This document shows positions 13,037-24,879 of a stretch of DNA of 64,000 nucleotides, in pieces. This DNA is from Primulina eburnea. Lineage: Eukaryota; Streptophyta; Magnoliopsida; Lamiales; Gesneriaceae. The stretch lies in assembly GCF_022965805.1 (NCBI RefSeq), contig NC_133103.1, positions 45,650,047 to 45,714,046 on the forward strand, given 5' to 3'. Position 1 is the first letter of the stretch, and every line of letters starts with the position of its first letter. The notes beneath the pieces are model-generated. The model searched no databases and was not told the DNA's origin. It saw only the letters and a program-made list of their open reading frames with translations. Position numbers and translations under genes: made by a program.

Positions 13037-15762
13037 TTAGAACTCTTTCTCTTTGTTCTTCTTCCCCCTTTTGGCATCATTGGCAATGATCCGAGCAATT
13101 AAGTCATCCATGCGTCCAGACAAGTTTTGAAGCCCATTCGTAACCATTTCCAGATAAGGAGCCTGAGTAGAAACTCGGTCGTGAAGAGTAGTGAGAGATT
13201 GAGATTTGGACTCAATCTTGGCATCCAAAGATTCCATGGTGTTAGAGAACGAACGGATAAGTGCATCATGATCAGTGAGACGTTGCAAAACATCATTCTG
13301 ACCAAGCACTAAGGTACCATATCCTTTGGAAATTGTTTGTCTGAAGGTAATGATTTCAGCATGCATCCTGCTCATAGATTCTGTCGTGGTGAAGATTTCC
13401 CTTGTAATGCGGTCTTGAAAGAACTTAGAACCACTGAATTCTGCATCATGTTCATGAGATAGCTTCCGAAATATATCGGAGAGATTGTTGAGATTTTTCT
13501 GTAAAATATCTATCTCATGTTCGATATCGAATGGTTCTAGTGACGGAGTTCTTTCACGCATACGACGCATCATTTCTTCAATTCGATCATCACGAGCAGT
13601 TTGGGAAATTGTGGATAATGCCAATGCAGTAGAAGGTTGAGCTTCTGCTTGAGCAGAAAAAGTAGGAACGAGAGTAGTAGATAATGCAGTAGTGAGGCCT
13701 TCCTGACCAGCAGATTGTTCAGCAGCCACGGGTTCAACAGAAGCAGGTTCAAAAACAGTAGAAGGTGTAGGAAGTGTGCTTTCTGCTGGTTGAACTACTG
13801 CCATGGCGTTCAATTGTTGATCGGGTTGAATCGAATCATTCAAGATCAGAACCATCTCTTCTTGATGTTCAGTAGAGAAAATCGCCAAATTCGGCAAGGA
13901 AGGAGACTGGTCAGCATGCGATTCTTCCTGAGTTGGTTCTGCTGGTTCGACGGTTGGGTGGCCGGAATCATCAGCTGGAACGGTATCTGATACCCTAGGG
14001 GAGTCCCGAATGATAGATTGAATGACTTCCTCTACTGAAGCCAATTCACGAACAGATACAAGTGAAGCGGACGAAATAGGCATCTTGGAAAGTGCAGGAG
14101 TGTTGGAAATTATAGCTTCTGGAATAGCTATAGATTGTTCCTCAACTGACTGAATCTGAGCAAGATCCGGAATAAGGCCTATTGAATATGATTCAGTCTC
14201 TCCAAAATTTTGTTCTTGAGCACTGAGTTGCTCATCCATTATTCTCAGACGTTCTGTCAGTACAAGAATCACTTCTTGATCGTGAGCAGCAGTTGGGATT
14301 AATGCATCAAAATTGGACTTAAGAGTCTTTAAGATTGATTCCAATTTCTTTCGTTTAATCTGCTCAACAATGAAGCTCTAACGACGCATCGCTTCAATCA
14401 CATTCTCTGTCTTTGCAAGATCAAAGACCTTTAACTCATGCCTTACTAGTCGTCCAAACGAACACTTAGTTTTGAAAAAGGTGAGGGGATGAAATACCAT
14501 GACCTTGTGACATTCATCAAAGAACTCCATTTCCTCATTTGCAAAATTTTCGATTTCTTTGAGATGAGGATCAACACCAGTCGAGACAGATGATTGGTTA
14601 GTTTGAAAATTTGGTTGTTCCACAAGTTTCTCTTTTCTCTTTTCTGAAACAGATACAGTCGGCACCGGTCGAAACGCAGAAGATCCTGCAGTAGATTCTC
14701 GAAAGACAATTCCAGAAACGGGTATAAAAGTTGACGCAGTAGATGTTGTTGGAATAACAACAGTAGTGGTTGGTGTCGAGGAAGAGACAGTTGGTCGAGC
14801 AGAGGGAACAGTTTTGGGAACACTTGCCTCAAAGGAACAATTTCCAGATCAGAGAGGGTTGTTTTCCTCTTGATACGAAGAACTGTTCGAGCTTTCTTTT
14901 TGAGGGGAGTGAGTGGCTGAGAGGGTTTGGTAGGAGCAACAGACTCCTCGGATACTGTTTTGTCAGAATCAGTAGAGATGACCACTCTCTTTCTTTTATC
15001 TTTCTTCTGAAGTGCCACAGCCTTAGTTTGAGCATCACCTTCTTCCTTTTTCATAGAAATAAACTCAGCCACAGTTGGCTTAGGTCGAAGAGCAAGCACG
15101 TTGGCAGCGTCTGTCATGGTGACATATGATGCGTCCGATTCAGAAGTGAGGGCAAAGCCAGCATCTTTTAGCATTGTGCTGATCTGAACAGCAAATCCAG
15201 AGCTTTTCCTTGTAACCATATCTTTCATTATTCGAAATAAGAAATGACTCCAATCCATTTTAATTCCTGAAGTGATGGCAACCATCACTTGGACTTTCTC
15301 CTTAGTCAGTTTATCAAGTGTGCCAGCTTTGACCAATAAGGCCTTTGCCACTATGTCAGCAAACAATTGATACTCTATTTTGAGAAGCTTCTTGAAGCAA
15401 GATGGAGACAATTCTTCTCCAGAAGCTGAGAAGGTTCTAAGAGCAGTAGACATCTCTTGCTTAGAAATATCGGAGAGTTCAGAAATACCTGAACATGGGA
15501 GGAAGAAGGTTGATCCCAATAGTGCTGCATCAATGGAGATGGATGCGTCTCCTTGACAGTGAATGATCTTTCCTCCTTGAATAGTTGCCCTAGCATAGAA
15601 ATCCAGAAGAGCAGTTTTGTATATCGTAGCAGGTGCTTCCAAGAATTTTCGGAGTCCTGATTTTTCTAGGGCTTGAAACTTCTTCAGAAGATTCTCATCC
15701 TTGATGGTAAGGATAGAGGAGAAGTTAACCTGGTAAGCATTCATGGTGTAAGCTCCGGCCAT
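13037..15762 (-). pseudogene. 3' ORF of the SIRE-type element ('env-like' position)
   Basis: The start ATG is at 15762 (MAGAYTMNAYQVNF). The N-terminal 180 residues form a globular helical domain with DFYARATIQGG (54-64), FFLP (86-89), LTKEKVQVMVAI (152-163) and KMDW (168-171). A basic, Pro/Ser/Thr-rich linker follows, then a Glu/Gln-rich, coiled-coil-like C-terminal half ending in a Lys-rich tail. One frameshift near 14830 and one stop near 14378 break it; otherwise about 908 codons. I see no signal peptide or membrane helix, so a true envelope role is unlikely. The N-terminal domain looks like the one in the Athila 3' ORF at 45 kb. Function unknown. Confidence 0.8.
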
Positions 15763-15953
15763 TTGTTTCCTTTAAAGAAAGTAACTTCAAAGAGATTGAG
15801 TAAGCACGATTTCAAAAGAAAACAGTAGTTAGAGAATAAGATTCTGTAAACGTAAAAAAAAATAGAAGAAACAAAGGCAGTTAATATTCAAAAGAAAATT
15901 TACAGCCGTCATTGTAAACACAAGGACACGTGTCAATATGTTTACGGTTGAGT

Positions 15954-15954
<1 letters not shown>

Positions 15955-16021
<67 letters not shown>
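15955..16021. repeat. (TA)n microsatellite
   Basis: An uninterrupted TA run of about 66 bases lies between the 3' ORF and the antisense region of the SIRE-type element. Just upstream, 15925-15934 is the perfect palindrome GACACGTGTC with a CACGTG core. Confidence 0.95.
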
Positions 16022-16024
<3 letters not shown>

Positions 16025-16400
16025 AAAAAAAAAATTCAGAACTTGTCAGATAGACAAATGATTTTAAATTTTGAAATTTAGTGATAAGAGCGGGCTGTCC
16101 AAGTGGTTACTTTTGAAATAATCAGAAGAGAAGTTGTCGTTTTATGATAACGTCTACTGGAAGTTTTAAAGTACTGAAATAATTGAGCACTTTGATAAAA
16201 CTAGTAGACTTGTTGTTTTCTCAAAGGGACAGACATTCTATCTGTTTTCGGAAAAATATACGAAAATCTTAGTTTGACTAAAAGACTGTTCCTCCTCGAT
16301 AAATGCAACCAATAAATTCAGAGATGTGATATCTGAGGACAAGAGGCATGAGTCTTGGTATTCGTGTAACCAAATTGACGTCTCTTCAGCTTCCTGAGAC

Positions 16401-16410
16401 TCTATATAAG
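16401..16410 (+). promoter_or_regulatory. Candidate TATA box for antisense transcription
   Basis: TCTATATAAG on the plus strand is followed about 57 bases later by ATG 16467, with an A/T-rich, ATG-free leader between. Spacing and context fit a plant core promoter, and it faces against the retrotransposon's own transcription. Confidence 0.5.
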
Positions 16411-16466
16411 TGCCTGCAAGTTTACAAAATAATTCATTCAAAATTTATTTTATCAAATCAATACAA

Positions 16467-16580
16467 ATGATAGGTGCAAATGATATCTCGGAGTCTTCTC
16501 GAGAGTCAGAATCAGCAGAGGAATTCCAAAGACAATTTTCAGTCTCTCGTAAGCAGATGTTTGAAGACATCTTTTTCTAA
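16467..16580 (+). CDS. Small antisense ORF in the SIRE-type element
   Basis: The first ATG after the TATA box opens a 37-codon frame rich in Ser and Glu (MIGANDISESSRESESAEEF) ending at TAA 16578. A second ATG at 16480 opens an overlapping 64-codon frame (to about 16674). A GTAAG that could act as a 5' splice site lies near 16549, and a CATAG acceptor at 17274 would join it in frame to the larger antisense ORF. This is arithmetic, not evidence of splicing. No family is recognised. Confidence 0.3.
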   Translation: MIGANDISESSRESESAEEFQRQFSVSRKQMFEDIFF

Positions 16581-17225
16581 TACATTAGTGCTGACAAGAC
16601 CCAAGCTTGCCAGAGTCTTACAAGACCCAAGCTTGCTGGAATCTTTTCGGAGAAGACCATCATTTTCTTGCTGAAGTACTTTGCAACAAGAAAAGTACTT
16701 CAAGCTGCTGATATCAACAAATGTAGTAGATAAACTCAATGTAAAGCTTCTAGTTAAAGAATACTTTGACATTGTTTATCTACTGCTTTCATTGAATAAT
16801 AAAATAATTTGAGTAAGAAAAGCTTAGTCTGGTAAATCAGAAGACGTTTTGGTTGACTTGAGACTTTTCCACTTCTTCATCGTTTAATGTACTGAAATGG
16901 TTCCTTAATAAAATTTCAGTTGAAGTACTTGGTGTTTCTTTATTTTTCTGCAAATAACTCAATGTCAACTGAATAATATATATAACTGATAAATGATAAA
17001 AGAAATTCAGAAGGGAGTTTGTCATCTTATGATAGCTTCTACTGGAAGATAAAGAATGCCTTATTTTATCAAAAAGACAAATCGCCTTCTGCATCTGACA
17101 TAAAATCAAGTATAATCAGAATAAAGTTCCCCCTAAATTAATGAAATTATTAAATGATAATTCTTGGTAAATGAATCATCGATAGCTTGACACAGAAAGC
17201 TTCACATTCTTTACTGCAGTCATGA

Positions 17226-17684
17226 TTACCTCGATCTTTGGTACCTGGTTTGTCATCTAGAAATACAGGCATAGAAGTTAGCCATATAGTCACTTTTAAA
17301 CAAAAAGAAAAGGCAGGAAAGAATAGTCCTGATTTGGCCGAGGAGTTCATGAAGGAAGTGATAGCTGCATGGAAGGAGGCAATAGAAGACAAGGTGCTGG
17401 AGAAGGCACTTGCTACCTGGACTAAGGTCCAGGAGCTTCAGTCCGCCTTTGAAGGTGGGCTGGTGTCTTCTTCCAAGGAGCTGTAAGAAATGGAGAAGTA
17501 TTATCGAAGTCTCCATAGTGCTGATAGCGCAGACGTCTTCTCTGAAGATGACGTCTACCTCCTCAGGCTCTTAAAGGAGCAGAGGACTCTGAAAAAGATT
17601 GCTTTTTCAGAGGAGTTTCTGCGTACCTCCACCGGAGAGCTGACCACCTGGATGGCAATCTGGAGAGAGTACGTTAAAAAATAA
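17226..17684 (+). pseudogene. Antisense ORF in the SIRE-type element, one internal stop
   Basis: The plus-strand frame is open for about 153 codons with only one stop (17484-17486) and ends at TAA 17684. The product is charged and helical, with segments such as PDLAEEFMKEVIAAWKEAI and EDDVYLLRLLKEQRTLKK that look like real protein rather than antisense noise. It lies between pol and the 3' ORF, where no sense-strand protein is readable. There is no ATG near its start, so it would need an upstream exon (see 16467). Extra antisense ORFs are known in some plant LTR retrotransposons. No homologue is recognised. Confidence 0.45.
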
Positions 17685-17844
17685 ATAAAGAATGTACGCC
17701 CCCGCTTCTATCATTAATGAAGTTTTAATATTTTGTTTACTGATTATCTCTTTCGCTCAGCTTTTATTTTCTGTAAACTAAAACTGAACAATCACAAGAG
17801 AAGATTAAATCACAGTATATGAATGGAATGGAGATAACAAACAA

Positions 17845-19902
17845 TTAATTTAAGTATATCAATCCAAGTGTATTTCGAAAATAAGAAAACTTATTCTCAG
17901 GCAGAGGTTTCGTAAAGATGTCTGCTGTTTGTTGATCAGTAGGGACATATTCCAGACGAATGTCCTTCTTCTGCACGTGATCTCTGATGAAATGATGTCT
18001 GATATCTATGTGCTTCGTTCTGGAATGAAGTACTACATTTTGTGTAATTGCAATAGCACTGGTATTGTTACAGAAGATAGGTGATTCGGATGCCTGAATT
18101 TCGTAGTCTTTAAAATTTTGTTGCATTCATAGTATTTGAGAACAGCAGCTTCCAGCAGCCAGATATTCTGCTTCTGCAGTAGATGTGGCTATAGAAGTCT
18201 GCTTTTTACTAAACCAGGAGATCAGCCTATCACCAAGGAATTGACAGAAACCACTTGTGCTTTTCCTGTCTAATTTGCAACCTGCATAATCAGCATCTGA
18301 ATATCCAATAAGATTGAACGATGAATCATTAGGATACCATAAACCGACATTTTGAGTTCTTTTCAAGTACTTCAAAATACGTTTAGCAGCAATATAATGA
18401 GATTGTTTAGGGTTAGATTGAAATCTCGCACTAATACAAACAGCAAACATAATATCTGGTCTACTGGCAGTAAGATATAACAATGAGCCAATAAGACCAC
18501 GATACTGAGTTACCTCTACTGGAATTCTACTTTCATTTTTATCAAGTTTGATAGATGAGCTCATTGGAGTGGAAGCAGCAGAGCATGCTTCCATACCAAA
18601 CTTTTTCAGAAGCTCCATAGTATACTTGGCTTGATTTATGAAAATTCCAGTATCAAGTTGTTTGATCTGTAATCCTAGGAAGAATGTTAATTCTCCCATC
18701 ATGCTCATTTCGAATTGATCCTGCATCAACTTTGCAAACTTTGCACATAGTTTGGGGTTAGTTGACCCAAAAATAATATCGTCAACGTAAATATGTACTA
18801 ATAGGATATGTTTATTCTTGATTAGAGTGAACAGAGTTTTGTCTATTGTCCCAATTGTAAAATCATGATTGACAAGAAATTGTGATAGAGTATCATACCA
18901 TGCTCTAGGTGCCTGTTTTAGACCATACAAGGATTTGTGTAATTTGAATACATGATGAGGTAAGAAATGATCAATAAAACCTGGAGGTTGTTCGACGTAG
19001 ACCTCTTCTTGTAGTAGACCATTTAGAAAAGCACTCTTTACGTCCATTTGATAGTATTTGAAATTTTTTAATGCAGCAAGGGCCAAAAATATTCTAATAG
19101 CTTCAAGCTTTGCTACTAGTGCGTAGGTTTCATCATAGTCTATTCCTTCTTCTTGTCTAAAGCCTTGAGCCACCAGTCTTGCTTTATTTCTGATCACTAT
19201 GCCTTCTTCATTTAGTTTGTTTCTAAATACCCACCGGGTTCCAATGACAGATTGGTGAGATGGTCTAGGTACTAGAAACCAAACTTTGTTTCTTTTGAAT
19301 TGGTTCTGTTCTTTTTGGATAGCTTCAATCCAACTAGGATCCAGAAGGGCTTCTTCAATTTTCTTTGGTTCATCTTGAGAAATGAAAGCAGCGTGCATAT
19401 ATTCATTAATCATTTGCCTTCTGGTTCTCAAAGGCGCTGCTGGATTTCCAATAACCAAAGAGGGATGATGAGATTTTCTCCAAATAAAAGGGTTTAAAGG
19501 AATTTCTTCTTGTTTTGATATATTTGGATTGATCTCATCTGAACCAGTAGCAGGTTCTGGATTATCAGCTGCTGGTACTGGTATGTCTAATATTTGTACT
19601 TCTGGTTCTGCTTATGGAATGTCTAGTTCTGGATTTTGAACGTCTTTTATACTAGCTTCTGCATCATCTTCACTATCCATTTCCAAGTGAATTTTGTCTA
19701 ACCTGTTACTCAAATTTGACATATTAGATATTTTAGGAGCACTGCTGTCCTCGTCAAAGACAACATGAACCGATTCTTCAATAGTAATAGTTCTATTATT
19801 GAAGATTCTGAAAGCTTTGCTCGCAGCAGAGTAACCAAGGAATAGTCCAACATCTGATTTTGAATTAAATGCATTTAAATAGTTTTTGCCATTATTGAGC
19901 AC
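17845..19902 (-). pseudogene. SIRE-type integrase C-terminus, RT and RNase H
   Basis: One frame runs from 19902 to 17845 with only two stops: TAA at 19612-19614, and TGA at 18127-18129 where the family has Trp (QIL[W]MQQ), a C-to-T type change. It contains the integrase tail (DVGLFLGYSAASKAF), the RT ([45 protein letters not shown]) and RNase H ([36 protein letters not shown]). The catalytic YVDD and RNase H acidic residues are intact, so this is the best-kept part of the element. Confidence 0.9.
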
Positions 19903-19994
19903 AAAACATTTGCAGCCGAATACATGAAAATAAGATATATTAGGCTTACTCTCTTTCCATATCTCTTAAGGAGTCTGGTTATGCCTTTTGTTGA

Positions 19995-20596
19995 TCATTG
20001 TTCTGTTTTGCTATAGCATGCAGTGTTGATTGCTTCTGCCCAGAAGCGTTGAGAAATTTCTGCATCTGCTAGCATTGTTCTAGCAGCTTCCTTGAGGGTT
20101 TTGTTTCTTCTTTCAGCTCCTCTGTTTTGTTGAGGCGTTCTGGCAGCTGAATATTCATGATGAATCCCCTGTTCATCTAAGTACAACTCAAGAATTCTGT
20201 TAGTGAACTCACTACCCCGATCACTTCTGATTTTAATTATAGAAGATGATTTTTCATTTTGAATCTTTTTCAGAAGCTTGATCAGGAAGCTACTGGTTTG
20301 ATCTTTTCCAGCAAGAAATATTACCCAAGTAAATCTAGAAAAATCATCAATAACAACAAGGGTGTATTTCACTCCCCTAAGCTCATGATAGGGATTGGAC
20401 CAAATAAGTCCATGTGCAGCAATTCCAAACATCTTGAAGTCGATTTGCTGCCTTTGTTCTTGAAGCTGGATCTTATCTGTTTCCCAAGCTGACAAGCAGA
20501 ACAAACATGATTCTTAAAAAAAATAATATCAGGTAAGTCGTCGACTATATTATGTTTTATGAGATTGTTGATAGATTTGAAATTCAGAAGATTCAA
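19995..20596 (-). pseudogene. SIRE-type integrase core
   Basis: The minus-strand frames carry the zinc-binding end (CSACQLGKQIRSSF, about 20510) and the catalytic core: LHMDLFGPI (first Asp), IKIRSDRGSEFTN (second Asp) and RTPQQNRGAERRNKTLKE (Glu). The WAEAINTACY motif follows, then a frameshift near 19995 before the C-terminal part. Frames change near 20504. It would insert the cDNA copy in the nucleus. Confidence 0.85.
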
Positions 20597-20605
20597 TATC
20601 TTGTG

Positions 20606-21046
20606 TCAGAGCCAATGTTTCTCACTAAGAGAGGCAACTAAACATGTAGGAGCATTAACATGATCTAAGTTCCAAGAAACTCTGTAGGTGTTGCCCTCTC
20701 TCTTTCCAGTTAATACAGTAGACTCAACAGAATCTTTAACTATGCATGTGTGCTTCTGAAAAATTACAGAATAACCATTATCACACAGTTGACTAATGCT
20801 GATTAAATTATAACAGAGATTGTCAACCAGTTGTACGTCATTGGTAGTTATGTTACCATGGATAATCTTACCCTTACCCATGGTTTTACCTTTTGAGTTA
20901 TCCCCAAACTTTAATTTTGGTCCAGTACAACTCATTACTTCTGAAAGTAGATTTTTCTGTCCAGTCATGTGTCTGGAACATCCACTGTCCAGATACCATG
21001 TGGAGCTGCTTACTTTAGCTTTCTTTACATGTTCCTGCAAACGCAA
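20606..21046 (-). pseudogene. SIRE-type protease and GAG-pre-integrase region
   Basis: WYLDSGCSRHMTG gives the aspartic protease active site DSG. NLISISQLCDNGYSVIF is the usual C-terminal part of the domain, and the frame runs into the GAG-pre-integrase segment. A stop ends it at 20606, within a few residues of the next integrase frame. The frame is otherwise uninterrupted for 146 codons. Confidence 0.85.
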
Positions 21047-21049
21047 ATT

Positions 21050-23027
21050 TTAGTATTTGGTACCCAATCCACTTGGGTCCAACCTTATTAGTCCCTTAGG
21101 AACCGACATTTGTACAATTTTTGGTGATTTTGTACTTCGGGTATCCAAGGAGGTGTGTGCAGTAGAGGGTCTATTATTTCTATGCATCTCAGAATGTTGT
21201 TCTTCCCTTCTGTTCCTATTGTCTAGCCTGTATCTCTTTTGAACAGGTCTAGAATTATAGTACTGGTAGTTTTTAACCTTCATGGGGGGTTGTCTTCCTG
21301 ATTTGAATCCTCTACTGGATCCAGAACTTTGGTCAACTCTTCCCTTAGGTTCAATATAACAAAGACCATAATTCTTTCTTCTGTTCATCTGATTTATATT
21401 TCTTTCAACTTGAACAGTCGGTACTTCCGGTTCATATGCCACACTGGATTTAACAAATCGAATGTATTTTGTTTTGCTGTATCCAGTTCTGGCTGAGTAC
21501 TGATTTCAGAAGCGCTTTCATCATTGCTGAATCCGAGACCACTTCTATCTCCAGATTTCTTCTGCAATTCTTGCATCTTTTCCAATGAAATTGGAGACTT
21601 ATTCCAAGCATTTACCAGAATAGACAACTTCTGATTTTCAGATTTCATTGTCTAGTAATCTGCTTTTACTTTCCCATTCTCGGTTTTCAACTTACTCATC
21701 TCGACTTTCAAATCATCGCAGCTATTCTCTTGCAAGCAAGTGAACTTATTGACTTGATTTCTTAAGTTTAGATTTTCAATCTTAACTTCCTCGAATGATT
21801 GAGAAAGTCTTGAGTACTCCCTTACCATGTCAGAGTCGAAGTCGAATACCTCTTCAGATGTTGAGTTTGATTCAACATCTGTCATAAGACATTTAATCTA
21901 TTCTGCATCACTTTCACTAGAATGACTTTCTGAGTCAGATGACTCAGAGCTGGAATCCGCCCATTTAGATTTACTTTCTTCAGCAATCATTGCTTTGCGG
22001 TCTTTTCTGAACTTTTTGTCATTCCTTTTGTACTCTTTCTTCTTTTGGTCATCTTTCTTGGGCTTTGGACAGCCAGGAATAAAATTACCAATCTTTTCAC
22101 AGTTGAAGCATGCCATATCACCAGATGGTGAATCTTTCTTGAAGTTGCGATCAGGGTTTTAGTAGGCTCGGTGATTCTTTCTCATGAATCTAGAGAACTT
22201 TTTCACAAATAAGGACATAGCTTCATTACTGATTTTTTCAGCAGTCTTTTCAGAAGTACTTTCAGTAAGGGTAACAGGTACTGCTTGTGGAATGACTGCA
22301 GCAGCAGCGGCAGTAGAAGTAATAGCAGTAGTAACAGCAAGGGCCTTGGTTGGCAGATTTGTTAAGGGCTCTTCTCCACCTCTTACTTCTAGTTCGAACT
22401 CGTAGGCTTTAGTTACCAAACAAGTCATGTAATTCCAACTTGTTTAGATCTTTAGAGACTCTCATAACCATTGTTTTCATGTCCCATTCTCTGGGTAATG
22501 CTCTCATTACTTTGAGCACTATTTCTCGATTGTCGTGCTCTCTGCCTAAAGCTGCTGGCTCATTGACTAGGCTACTAAAACGTTCATCAAACTCATTTAG
22601 AGTTTCACTAGCCTTCATCTTTAAATTTTCAAATTTCTGCATTGCTACAGACAGTTTATTTTCTTTTGTTTGCTTATTTCCTTCACATATCTGAATGAGC
22701 TTTTTCCAGATCTCTTTAGCAGTAGAACACATCTTGATTTTGCTGAATGTGTTCTTATCAAGAGTTTTGTAAAGAATGTCCTTAGCGACATTATCAAGAT
22801 TGGCTTTATTTTTATTTTCGCCAGTCCATTCGTTTCGTGGTTTTTATACCATTTTAGGTGCACCCTCAGTAACAGCAATAGCTGTATTTGGCTTTAAGAT
22901 CTTTAATGGTCCGTCTGTGATGACATACCACATGTCATCATCCTGCGCTGCAAGGTGAGCTTGCATACGGATCTTCCAATCATCAAAATCTTCTTTCGAA
23001 CATGGGAACATTGCTGAAGTGTGCCAT
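21050..23027 (-). pseudogene. SIRE-type gag, broken
   Basis: The probable start is ATG 23027 (MAHFSNVPMFE), directly downstream of the primer site. A small deletion shifts the frame about ten codons in. The capsid part (UBN2 family) is readable as CSTAKEIWKKLIQICEG, LNEFDERFSSLV and RALPREWD (22732-22409). The zinc knuckle is CFNCEKIGNFIPGC near 22080, where the expected His is Asn. A Lys/Ser/Asp-rich tract and a coiled-coil-like segment (21885-21652) lead to protease. At least five frame breaks or stops are present. Confidence 0.82.
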
Positions 23028-23055
23028 CTGTATGTATTTTCTGGGACAAGAATAA

Positions 23056-23072
23056 CCTGCTATGATACCAAT
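23056..23072 (-). promoter_or_regulatory. Primer binding site of the SIRE-type element
   Basis: The minus strand reads TTGGTATCATAGCAGG right after the 5' LTR end. This is one or two changes from the TGGTATCAGAGC site for initiator tRNA-Met. Confidence 0.8.
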
Positions 23073-23430
23073 TGTTGGGGATCGAGAAAGGGTTTAAAGG
23101 GGGGAGGGGGGTGAATGAACTCTTCTCCAATTTCTTTTTTTCTTTCTCGGATAAAGAAGGTGCTAAAATCCTGTTAGGGATAGTAGCTTATCTTGTCGTG
23201 AATGCTTCCAACAGATTACAATATTAAGTGCAGAAACAATCTGATGGAGTGAATGAAAATAGTAATATCAGTAGACAGCAGTTGTTTATGGAAATTCGAA
23301 GATAAAGTCTTCTACGTCTCTCTTTCTTCTGTTTCCAGAAGGTATCACTAAAAGACTTTGGATTTTACAGTACAAGTTTTGTACACACCCACTTCAGCAG
23401 GGCTTACACTTTGCCCACTTCAACAAAGTT
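23073..23430 (-). repeat. 5' LTR of the SIRE-type element, truncated
   Basis: It matches 11777 to about 12170 of the 3' LTR, with about 40 bases missing just before the break. The remaining 640 or so bases and the outer end are lost. The sequence stops resembling the LTR after CAACAAAGTT (about 23430). Confidence 0.88.
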
Positions 23431-23436
23431 ATGGAA

Positions 23437-23460
23437 ATTTCTCGATTGTCGTGCTCTCTG
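23437..23460 (+). other. 24-bp templated filler at a deletion junction
   Basis: The 24 bases ATTTCTCGATTGTCG...CTCTG are identical to 22521-22544, inside the gag region of the adjacent SIRE-type element, in the same orientation. They sit exactly between the broken 5' LTR and the next relic. Confidence 0.8.
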
Positions 23461-23496
23461 TTTACAGTATTAAGTATGCGGAAAATAATTTCAACA

Positions 23497-24800
23497 ATCT
23501 CCCACTTGGGCGACATAAATTAATATCAGTATATTGTATATAATATCAGTATATTGTATATGCAAAAACTGGATTGAGCTCTTGCTTTCTAAACCAAAAT
23601 ATTCCTTAACAATCTGTTCTATAAATTATATAAATATTGAAACAAAGCAGTCATAAAAACATTTAAAATCACAAGACACATCAATGATCATAATATTGGA
23701 ATAATTAATAGCAGAGATCAAGTATGAATGCGTAACATGAAAATACATAAATGTGATCTAAGAATAAAACATGTATTTCCAACTGGTCCTCCTAATGACT
23801 CAAAGAATCCAATAACAGACTTTCAACCAAATGTTAAAGCGCAATGAAAGTCATCATTTTATTTCAAAGTAACTCAAATACATTTTAGTCTGTACAGAAA
23901 CTTAAATCGTGTCAAATGAATGAATGCTCAAACCGAATGCAAACTCCCACTGTACAAACATTTCATCTATATGAACAATACTAATGTGTGTCAAATGCCC
24001 ATAAACACATTGGGTGTCCAACCCATGATAAATATAATGCATCCGCAATTATAGAATTTTCAATAACATACTCAATTGAAACACAACTACTCTGAATTAT
24101 TTCCTTCAAACTAGAAACTACATGTCAATATATTTGACTTTGACAAGTTTAAGGTGTTTTTTAAATATAATATAGAGGCTTTATTATCACAATTGATCGT
24201 CAATAGTTTCTTAGACCAATGATAATTGTCCGTGATAAAACTCCGCAAATTCATTCGGAGTCCAAATATCCAACTATTTTCAAATTTCAGATCTCCGATA
24301 TGTCAGCATAAAATTCTTAGTTCACTTTACATACCGCATAACCCAATTAATGATCCGATGTCTGGTTTTTTAGATATCTGTACAACATTCCATTGATGTA
24401 CACAATATCCAAACGGTGTTCTCTATAAATCCAAATGAGATTACTATCTGATAAAATTTATACTATCATATATGTGGATATAAACACCAATATATTCTTC
24501 TCAATGTTGACTTTCTTATAAACTCACTCCCACTAATACATAAAAAATTAATTTGCATTTAATTTCATAATTTCATGTATGCATAATATCGATTTCATTT
24601 AAAATATTGATATTCAATTTATCAAGCTTATCAATCGAGGAACCAATACTAAATATATTTAAATTTCAAAAAATTGAAAAGTTTCATTACCACATGGATA
24701 AAGGAAAAACTTGATTTTGTCCAAACTTGAAACTAAAATCAAATTTCATTTAAAAAATACAATGCAACAAAAGTGCTTTCCAAATTCAAATAAAAGAAAC
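23497..24800 (-). pseudogene. Degenerate pol 3' region of relic 2
   Basis: No readable frame remains. TCAATATATTTGACTTTGACA and TTTATTATCACAATTGATCG (about 24125-24205) align with the RNase H region of the related element at 35275-35350. A 20-base direct duplication of TAATATCAGTATATTGTATA lies at 23521-23560. The rest is AT-rich decay. Confidence 0.5.
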
Positions 24801-24879
24801 TAAAAATAAATTCCTAAATAAAGCTTTTGAAACACCAACAATCTTATTGTCAATTTCCATAATATATATCTTTCACCGT

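Larger units (their letters stand above)
11777..23430 (-). mobile_element. SIRE/Maximus-type Ty1/copia element with long 3' ORF
   Basis: On the minus strand the order is partial 5' LTR (23430-23073), primer site, gag, protease, integrase, RT-RNase H, a non-pol region, a ~908-codon 3' ORF, polypurine tract and a complete 3' LTR (12812-11777). The RT has [10 protein letters not shown] and FEMSMMGEL, typical of the SIRE lineage, and the >11-kb size with an extra 3' ORF fits. It is inactivated by frameshifts and stops, and the 5' LTR is cut off by a deletion. Confidence 0.9.

Noticed and set aside
16085..16130. tRNA-Ser-like box A (CTGTCCAAGTGGTTAC)
   Set aside because: No box B, acceptor stem or 3' half follows; likely chance or a very old SINE trace.
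17253..17516. Minus-strand frame overlapping the antisense ORF in the SIRE-type element
   Set aside because: It is shorter, Leu/Cys-rich, matches no pol or gag segment, and is best explained as the shadow of the plus-strand frame.
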